From: Acidimicrobiales bacterium
GTDB taxonomy: Bacteria; Actinomycetota; Acidimicrobiia; Acidimicrobiales; VFJN01
DNA: 19,040 nt
Direction: 5' to 3'
Assembly: GCA_016936035.1 (NCBI GenBank)
Contig: JAFGPU010000096.1
Span: 1 to 19,040 of the forward strand
The position numbers and the translations under genes were made by a program. Numbering within the stretch: the stretch's first letter is position 1; each line of letters begins with the position of its first letter. Shown here in pieces: positions 14,051 through 19,040 of the stretch. The notes beneath the pieces were generated by a model. That model made no database searches. It saw only the letters and a program-made list of their open reading frames with translations, and was not told the DNA's origin.

Positions 14051-15039
14051 AGTGCACCGTCTGCCGGGGGCCTGCGGTCATCGACCTGCGGCGCCACAAC
14101 GCCAACTTCTGCGCCGAGCACTTCCTCACGTTCTGCCGCGAGCAGGTCGCCAAGGCGATCCGCCGGCACGACATGATCGCCCCGGGCGAACGGGTCCTGG
14201 TGGCCGTGTCGGGGGGCAAGGACAGCCTGGCGCTGTGGGACCTGCTCCTCGAGTTGGGCTACGACGCCGAGGGCATGACCATCGGCCTCGGCATCGGCGA
14301 CTACAGCGACGCCAGCAGCGCCGCCTCGCAGGCGTTCGCCGACAGCCGGGGCCTCGCCCTCCGCCACGTCGACCTGCGCGACGAGTTCGGCTACGACATC
14401 CCGACCGCGGCCGCCGTCACCCGGCGGGTGCCGTGCTCGTCATGTGGGCTGTCCAAGCGGCACCTCATCGACGCCGCGGCGCTCGACGGCGGGTTCGACG
14501 TGGTGGCCACCGGCCACAACCTCGACGACGAGGCGGCCGTGCTGCTGGGCAACGTGCTGCACTGGCAGACCGAGTACCTGGGCCGGCAGATGCCCGTCCT
14601 GCCCGAGCGCGACGGCTTCCCTCGCAAGGTCAAGCCGCTCGTGCGCCTGGGCGAGCGGGAGACGGCGGCCTACTGCGTCCTGCGGGGCATCGACTACATC
14701 GTGGACGAGTGCCCCATGGCCGCCGGCAACCGGCACCTCCGCTACAAGGAGGCGCTGAACAGCATCGAGGCCGTCTCGCCGGGCACGAAGCACGCGTTCT
14801 ACTTCGAGTTCCTCGACAAGGCGGCCGACCGCTTCCAGCCCGAGGCGGCGGTCGCCCAGGACGGACTGCGTCCGTGCGCGTCGTGCGGGGCGCCGACACC
14901 CACCGAGGTGTGCGCGTTCTGCCGCCTGGTCGACCGCGTGTCGGGCGCCGAGCCCGTGCCGGTCGAGCTGCTCCGCGCCGGTCGTGGCCGGGGCAGGAAC
15001 CGGGCACGGTCCCGGGGTGCGCGGCAGGCGACGTCGTGA
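14047..15039 (+). CDS. ttuA: tRNA-5-methyluridine54 2-sulfurtransferase TtuA
   Basis: Replaces the 2-oxygen of T54 in the tRNA T-loop with sulfur supplied by TtuB. The 330-aa protein has an N-terminal zinc finger (C3, C6, C22, H25), the PP-loop SGGKDS (55-60), the [4Fe-4S] cysteines C130, C133 (VPCSSCGLSKR) and C222 (DECPMA), TGHNLDDEA (155-163) and a C-terminal zinc finger (C277, C280, C289, C292). With the GTG at 14047 the three cluster cysteines fall at the same numbers as in Thermus TtuA, as I recall them, which supports this start; GGGGCGGG lies 9 nt upstream. An arginine/glycine-rich tail (310-328) extends the usual end. The paired zinc fingers separate it from TtcA and TilS. Confidence 0.92.
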   Translation: MKCTVCRGPAVIDLRRHNANFCAEHFLTFCREQVAKAIRRHDMIAPGERVLVAVSGGKDSLALWDLLLELGYDAEGMTIGLGIGDYSDASSAASQAFADSRGLALRHVDLRDEFGYDIPTAAAVTRRVPCSSCGLSKRHLIDAAALDGGFDVVATGHNLDDEAAVLLGNVLHWQTEYLGRQMPVLPERDGFPRKVKPLVRLGERETAAYCVLRGIDYIVDECPMAAGNRHLRYKEALNSIEAVSPGTKHAFYFEFLDKAADRFQPEAAVAQDGLRPCASCGAPTPTEVCAFCRLVDRVSGAEPVPVELLRAGRGRGRNRARSRGARQATS

Positions 15040-15806
15040 GCCGGCAGTTCGCCGCCGGCGACCAGGTGCTGCTGATCGACACGAAGAAGCGGCGCTACCT
15101 GATCACGCTCACCCCCGGGGGCGAGTTCCACACGCACGCGGGGGTCATCGCCCACGACGACCTCATCGGCCGGCCCGAAGGGTCGTCGTTCCGGTCGACG
15201 CGGGGCTCGGCGATGCTCGCCATCCGGCCGACCTTGGCCGAGTTCGTCCTCAAGATGCCCCGCGGCGCACAGGTCATCTATCCCAAGGACCTGGGCCCCA
15301 TCCTGATGCTGGCCGACATCTTCCCCGGCGCCCGGGTGCTCGAGTCCGGGGTCGGCTCGGGTGCCCTGTCGATGACCCTCGTGCGCGCCGGGGCGATCGT
15401 GCGGGGCTACGAGCTGCGCGAGGACTTCGCCAACCGGGCCACCAGGAACGTCGCCACGTTCCTCGGCGACGAGGCGCTCGAGCGCTACACGGTCGAGCAG
15501 CGCGACGTCTACGAGGGCATCGACGAGGCCGACCTCGACCGGGTCGTGCTCGACCTTCCTGAGCCGTGGCGCGCGGTGAAGCACGCGGCCAAGGCGATGC
15601 ACCGCGGCGGGGTGCTGGTGGCGTACACGCCTCAGATCACCCAGGCGGTGCAGCTGCGCGAGGAGCTGGCGGCCCAGGGCTTCGGCATGGTCGACACCAT
15701 CGAGGTGCTCAACCGGGGCTGGCACATCGAGGGGCAGTCGGTCAGGCCCGACCATCGCATGGTCGCCCACACGGGGTTCCTGACGAGCGCGAGACTGCTG
15801 AGCTGA
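15036..15806 (+). CDS. trmI: tRNA (adenine-N1-)-methyltransferase TrmI (m1A58)
   Basis: SAM-dependent enzyme making m1A58 in the tRNA T-loop. The 256-aa protein has the small N-terminal beta domain (FAAGDQVLLIDTKKRRYLI), the family signature IYPKDLGPILMLADIFPGARVLESG (key part YPKDLGPILMLADIFPG, 82-98), SAM motif I VLESGVGSGALS (101-112), YELRED (125-130), QRDVYEGI (155-162), LDLPEPW (172-178) and the end NRGWHIEGQSVRPDHRMVAHTGFL (key part SVRPDHRMVAHTGFL, 235-249). It is close in layout to M. tuberculosis Rv2118c, which also lies near mpa. The GTG overlaps the ttuA stop (GTGA), so TtuA and TrmI, both acting on the T-arm, are translationally linked. Confidence 0.95.
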   Translation: MSRQFAAGDQVLLIDTKKRRYLITLTPGGEFHTHAGVIAHDDLIGRPEGSSFRSTRGSAMLAIRPTLAEFVLKMPRGAQVIYPKDLGPILMLADIFPGARVLESGVGSGALSMTLVRAGAIVRGYELREDFANRATRNVATFLGDEALERYTVEQRDVYEGIDEADLDRVVLDLPEPWRAVKHAAKAMHRGGVLVAYTPQITQAVQLREELAAQGFGMVDTIEVLNRGWHIEGQSVRPDHRMVAHTGFLTSARLLS

Positions 15807-15845
15807 GCGGGCGGATCGCAGGGCTGGACCTGGGGAAGCCGTGAG

Positions 15846-17009
15846 GTGAACGTGTTCGACATCGTTCTGGTCCTGGCCGCCGTGAGCGCGGCGATCGGGG
15901 GGTACCGGCTGGGCTTCGTCGCCCGGTCGGCGTCGTGGATCGGCTTCGGCCTGGGCGTGGTCGGGGGCGCGCTGCTGCTCCCCGAGGTGCTGCCGCAGGT
16001 GCAGGACGCCAGCGAGGGCACGATCGCCCTCGTGTCGATCGGCCTGCTCGTGGGCATGGCGCTCATCGGCAACGCGCTCGGGCTCGTGCTGGGCACGCGC
16101 CTCCACGCCGAGCTGCCCGCGGGCGCCGTGCGGCGCACCGACCAGGTCGCAGGAGGGGTCATCGGCGTCGTGGGGCTGCTGGTCATCCTGTGGCTGCTGC
16201 TGCCGACGCTGGCCTACATCCCGGGGTGGATGTCCACCCAGGCCCGCGGGTCGGTCATCGCCCGCGAGGTCAACGAGCGCTTCCCGGACGCCCCGGACAC
16301 GTTGGCGGCGCTGCGCACGCTCGTCGGCGACGACCCGTTCCCCGAGGTGTTCGACGCCCTGCGACCCGCGCCCGACCCCGGCGCGAGCCCCGGGTCGAGC
16401 GGCCTGTCGACCGAGCTGGCCAACCAGGTGGCCGGCTCGACGGTGAAGATCGAGGGGGTCGCCTGCTCGCGGGTGCAGGAGGGCAGCGGCTTCTTCGTCG
16501 ACGAGAACCTCGTGGTGACGAACGCGCACGTCGTGGCCGGTGTGGACGACCCGACCGTCGAGCTGTTCGACGGGGCGACAGCGGGCGCCGACGTCGTGGC
16601 GTTCGATCCTGACCGCGACCTGGCGGTGTTGCGCACCCGGGGCGCCGGCCGCGCGCCGCTGCCGCTGCGGGACGCCGCGGTGGGCGACACCGGTGGCGTG
16701 TTCGGCCGGCCGGGCGGCGGTCCGCTCGAGATCAGCCCGTTCCGGGTCGGTGACGAGATCACCGCCGTCGGGCGCGACATCTACGGCAGCGCCAGCACCA
16801 GCCGCGAGGTGCTGGTGCTGGCGTCGCAGCTGGCGCCCGGCGACTCGGGCTCGGCCCTGGTCGACCCGCAGGGGCAGGTCGTGGGCGTGGCGTTCGCCGT
16901 GGCGCCCGACGACCCGGACGTGGCCTACGCGCTGTCGATCGACGAGCTCGAGGCGGTGCTGGGCGGTGACCTGTCCGCCGAGCGGGACACCGGCGGCTGC
17001 CTGGCCTGA
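15846..17009 (+). CDS. marP: MarP-like membrane serine protease (CvpA-type helices plus trypsin domain)
   Basis: The 387-aa protein has four N-terminal membrane helices (about 2-20, 28-46, 60-84 and 101-124), as in CvpA, then an extracytoplasmic chymotrypsin-like domain. The triad is visible: H228 (VVTNAHVVAG), D258 (DPDRDLAVLR) and S334 (APGDSGSAL). C207 and C385 match the disulfide that ties the protease domain ends together in M. tuberculosis MarP (Rv3671c), an acid-resistance protease. The end (EVLVLASQLAPGDSGSALVD, VVGVAFAVAPDDPDVAYAL) is also MarP-like. The GTG at 15846 has GGGGAAG about 7 nt upstream and lies 39 bp after trmI. It converges on the ferredoxin gene; the latter's terminator abuts its stop codon. 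The physiological substrate is unknown. Confidence 0.9.
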   Translation: MNVFDIVLVLAAVSAAIGGYRLGFVARSASWIGFGLGVVGGALLLPEVLPQVQDASEGTIALVSIGLLVGMALIGNALGLVLGTRLHAELPAGAVRRTDQVAGGVIGVVGLLVILWLLLPTLAYIPGWMSTQARGSVIAREVNERFPDAPDTLAALRTLVGDDPFPEVFDALRPAPDPGASPGSSGLSTELANQVAGSTVKIEGVACSRVQEGSGFFVDENLVVTNAHVVAGVDDPTVELFDGATAGADVVAFDPDRDLAVLRTRGAGRAPLPLRDAAVGDTGGVFGRPGGGPLEISPFRVGDEITAVGRDIYGSASTSREVLVLASQLAPGDSGSALVDPQGQVVGVAFAVAPDDPDVAYALSIDELEAVLGGDLSAERDTGGCLA

Positions 17010-17043
17010 AAAAGCAGAAGCGCGGCCGTCGGGAGACGACCGC
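17009..17043 (-). terminator. Rho-independent terminator of the ferredoxin gene
   Basis: On the minus strand GCGGTCGTC and GACGGCCGC (17043-17022) form a 9-bp stem with one G-U pair around a 4-nt loop. A TTTTT tract (17013-17009) follows after 8 nt. The wobble pairs only on the minus strand, where the T tract also lies, so it serves the ferredoxin transcript rather than marP. Confidence 0.6.
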
Positions 17044-17053
17044 GACATCGCTC

Positions 17054-17072
17054 GGCCCGGGACGTCCGGGCC
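17054..17072. terminator. Perfect GC hairpin between convergent marP and ferredoxin genes
   Basis: GGCCCGG and CCGGGCC flank GACGT, a 7-bp perfect stem. It lies between the two convergent stops and has no T tract on either side. It may act as a transcript end barrier for marP or as a 3' structure. Confidence 0.4.
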
Positions 17073-17095
17073 CTGTCAGGCGGGCGAGCGCCCGA

Positions 17096-17332
17096 CTACT
17101 CGACCTCGATGAAGATGCACTCTCCGGGGCACTCCTCGGCGGCCTCGATGGTGGCCTCCTCCTGACCGGCGGGCACGGCCGCGAGGCCCTCGGCGCCACC
17201 GGGATCGGAGAAGACCTTGTCGCCCTCCTTGACGTAGGCCAGGCCATCGTCAAGCAGGGTGAACACGTCGGGGGCGATCTCTTCGCAGAGGCCGTCGCCC
17301 GTGCAGAGATCCTGGTCGATCCAGACCTTCAT
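17096..17332 (-). CDS. Small ferredoxin with CxxDxxC cluster motif
   Basis: 78-aa cytosolic electron carrier. It starts MKVWIDQDLC and has C10-TG-D13-GL-C16, followed by EEIAPDVFTLLDDG, then C68-P and C72 in ECPGECIFIE. In [3Fe-4S] ferredoxins the second cysteine of the CxxCxxC motif is replaced by another residue; here it is aspartate, as in Pyrococcus furiosus ferredoxin, where Asp can ligate a [4Fe-4S] cluster. The cluster type is therefore open. The extra C72 may also matter. The ATG at 17332 has AGGAG about 10 nt upstream. It is divergent from mpa; its redox partner (for example a cytochrome P450 or the iron-sulfur TtuA) is not shown by the sequence. Confidence 0.92.
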   Translation of the reverse strand: MKVWIDQDLCTGDGLCEEIAPDVFTLLDDGLAYVKEGDKVFSDPGGAEGLAAVPAGQEEATIEAAEECPGECIFIEVE

Positions 17333-17412
17333 ACGTGACTCGCTCCTGGCTCGATGGCGGAGGGGGATGGCCCCTTGCGTACCCCGGGACCCGGGGCACC
17401 TCACTGAGGGCC

Positions 17413-17418
17413 AGACTA
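17413..17418 (-). promoter_or_regulatory. Predicted -10 box of the ferredoxin gene
   Basis: TAGTCT on the minus strand gives a leader of about 75 nt to the ATG at 17332, which has its own ribosome site. A TTGCCG lies 19 nt upstream as a poor -35 candidate. The 17333-17580 interval contains no gene that I can see. Confidence 0.35.
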
Positions 17419-17493
17419 GCGAACGCTCGGATTAACGCGGCAATCTCGGGTGAAACTCTCGTCGGGTGGTGCCGAGGGGGGCCGGTGCCGGTG

Positions 17494-17499
17494 TAGGGT
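17494..17499 (+). promoter_or_regulatory. Predicted -10 box of mpa
   Basis: TAGGGT on the plus strand would start a leader of about 75 nt before GTG 17581. It is 75 bp from the oppositely oriented ferredoxin box, so the two promoters are back to back. No clear -35 hexamer was found. Confidence 0.35.
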
Positions 17500-17580
17500 C
17501 CGATCGGGTCCTCGATACAGCTTCCGCCTCGACAGTCCCCTTCCGGGTAGGAGCGGTGGCTGCATCGACCGATCGAGGAG

Positions 17581-19040
17581 GTGGTCGCCGTCACCGAGCA
17601 CAACGACGAAGGTCGTGAGGTCACGCCTGAACAGGATCAGGCCGCCTACATCGACCAGGTGCGCGCCCTCGAGGACGAGGTGCTGGCCCTGCGCCGGCGC
17701 CTCCAGGACGCGCCGAAGCGCGTGCGCACGCTCGAGGAGCGCCTCCTCGAGACCAAGGGCCAACTCGCCCAAGCGGTGGCGCAGAACGAGAAGCTCACCT
17801 ACACGCTGCGTGAGGCGCGCGACCACATCGGTGCCCTGCGCGAAGAGGTCGACAAGCTCACCCAGCCGCCGTCCGCCTACGGCACGCTGCTCGACCAGAA
17901 CGACGACGGCACCGTCGACGTCTACTCCGGCGGCCGCAAGATGCGCGTCGCGGTGCACCCCGCGCTCGATCCCGACGAGCTGGTGCGGGGCGGCGAGGTC
18001 GTGCTCAACGAGTCGCTCAACGTGGTCATGGCTCGCACCCCCGAGACCAACGGCGAGGTCGTGACCCTGAAGGAGATCCTCGAGGACGGCCGCCGGGCCA
18101 TCATCCTCGGCCGGGCCGACGAGGAGCGGGTCGCCGACCTGGCCGAGGAGCTCGTCGGCTCGACGCTGCGGTCGGGCGACTCGGTGCTGATGGACGCGCG
18201 ATCGGGCCTGCTGCTCGAGAAGCTGCCCCGGCCAGAGGTCGAGGAGCTCGTGCTCGAGGAGGTGCCCGACATCAGCTACGGCGACATCGGCGGCCTCGAC
18301 GACCAGATCGAGCAGATCGCCGATGCCGTCGAGCTGCCGTTCCTGCACCAGGACCTGTTCGCCGAGCACAAGCTGCCCGCCCCGAAGGGCATCCTGCTGT
18401 ACGGCCCGCCCGGCTGCGGCAAGACGCTCATCGCCAAGGCCGTCGCCAACAGCCTCGCCAAGAAGGTCGGGGCCCGGTCGGTCGACGCCCGCGCCAAGAG
18501 CTACTTCCTCAACATCAAGGGCCCGGAGCTTCTCAACAAGTACGTCGGCGAGACGGAGCGCCAGATCCGCCTGGTGTTCCAGCGGGCGCGGGAGAAGTCG
18601 GAGGAGGGCTGGCCGGTCATCGTGTTCTTCGACGAGATGGACTCGATGTTCCGCACCCGTGGCACCGGCATCAGCTCCGACGTCGAGTCCACCATCGTCC
18701 CGCAGCTCCTGGCCGAGATCGACGGTGTCGAGTCGCTGCGCAACGTCATCGTCATCGGCGCGTCCAACCGCGAAGACCTCATCGACCCGGCCATCCTCCG
18801 GCCCGGCCGCCTCGACGTGAAGATCAAGATCGAGCGGCCCAACGAGACGGCGGCTGCGCAGATCTTCGGCCGCTACCTCACGACCGACCTGCCCCTCGAC
18901 GCAGACGAGGTGCGCGACCTGGGCGGTGGCGACCTGCAGAAGTGCGTGCAGGGCATGATCGAGCGCACGGTCGACGAGATGTACCGCACCGACCGCGACA
19001 ACGAGTTCCTCGAGGTGACCTACCAGAACGGCGACAAGGA
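17581..19040 (+). CDS. mpa: Mpa/ARC proteasome-activating AAA+ ATPase (3' end cut by right window edge)
   Basis: Hexameric unfoldase that recognises pupylated proteins and feeds them to the 20S proteasome. The visible 486 residues comprise an N-terminal coiled coil (about 22-96, the Pup-binding part), two OB-type domains (about 97-225) and the AAA+ domain: Walker A GPPGCGKT (275-282), Walker [10 protein letters not shown] (346-354), sensor ASN (394-396) and the arginine-finger region RPGR (407-410). The full protein is usually about 590-610 residues, so roughly 110, including the C-terminal proteasome-docking residues, lie outside. The GTG at 17581 is abutted by GAGGAG with no spacer. An in-frame CTG at 17560, 6 nt after AGGAG, is an alternative start. 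The pup and proteasome genes are not in the window. Confidence 0.95.
   Translation, partial: MVAVTEHNDEGREVTPEQDQAAYIDQVRALEDEVLALRRRLQDAPKRVRTLEERLLETKGQLAQAVAQNEKLTYTLREARDHIGALREEVDKLTQPPSAYGTLLDQNDDGTVDVYSGGRKMRVAVHPALDPDELVRGGEVVLNESLNVVMARTPETNGEVVTLKEILEDGRRAIILGRADEERVADLAEELVGSTLRSGDSVLMDARSGLLLEKLPRPEVEELVLEEVPDISYGDIGGLDDQIEQIADAVELPFLHQDLFAEHKLPAPKGILLYGPPGCGKTLIAKAVANSLAKKVGARSVDARAKSYFLNIKGPELLNKYVGETERQIRLVFQRAREKSEEGWPVIVFFDEMDSMFRTRGTGISSDVESTIVPQLLAEIDGVESLRNVIVIGASNREDLIDPAILRPGRLDVKIKIERPNETAAAQIFGRYLTTDLPLDADEVRDLGGGDLQKCVQGMIERTVDEMYRTDRDNEFLEVTYQNGDK

Noticed and set aside
14799..17048. 749-codon open frame on the minus strand
   Set aside because: It is antisense to ttuA, trmI and marP, whose catalytic residues are intact. 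The product is His/Arg/Gly-rich without recognisable domains.
1..19040. CRISPR array, insertion sequence, tRNA or rRNA gene
   Set aside because: I looked for regular spaced repeats, transposase motifs and tRNA cloverleaf elements by eye and found none.

Overview
The window is very GC-rich DNA (clearly above 70% G+C by eye) from an actinobacterium. It encodes the Pup-proteasome ATPase (Mpa/ARC), an F420-pathway radical-SAM enzyme (CofG/FbiC), a MarP-type envelope protease and a TrmI tRNA methyltransferase, all familiar in Actinomycetota. Many genes start at GTG and carry a TAnnnT -10 box about 7 nt before the start codon, as in leaderless actinobacterial transcripts. The gene mix (TtuA/TtuB plus Mpa plus F420) makes a deep-branching class such as Acidimicrobiia plausible, but this is inference. 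I see no mobile element, CRISPR array, tRNA or rRNA; the region looks like ordinary chromosome.

Positions 1-5908 (minus strand): a pentose-phosphate run, tkt-tal-pgl, followed by a six-helix membrane class III nucleotide cyclase whose start overlaps the pgl stop. Next comes the start of cofG/fbiC, cut by the left edge, with its own promoter. zwf and opcA, often found in this cluster in actinobacteria, are absent. Positions 5952-7532 (minus): a leaderless two-gene operon of a small unknown protein and a FIST-domain sensor protein.

Positions 7558-12813 (plus): a TetR-family regulator, then a split ADP-forming acyl-CoA synthetase (beta then alpha subunit), then a PBP4-type D-Ala-D-Ala carboxypeptidase; the last three overlap by 4 nt at each junction. 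A 13-bp palindrome sits beside the beta-subunit promoter, and a near copy lies between the FIST operon and tetR, so the regulator may control both. A stand-alone Lon substrate-binding-domain protein follows.

Positions 12902-13759 (plus): three small genes, two encoding membrane proteins (one holin-X-like) and one a basic protein, all of unknown role.

Positions 13794-17009 (plus): a tRNA T-arm modification cluster, ttuB (ubiquitin-like sulfur carrier), ttuA (2-thiolation of T54) and trmI (m1A58), followed by the MarP-like protease. ttuB carries an unusual two-residue tail after its GG, and a 14-codon open frame links its stop to the ttuA start. A ferredoxin gene (minus, with a rho-independent terminator) is divergent from mpa, which runs off the right edge. 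The 248-bp region between them holds both predicted promoters.
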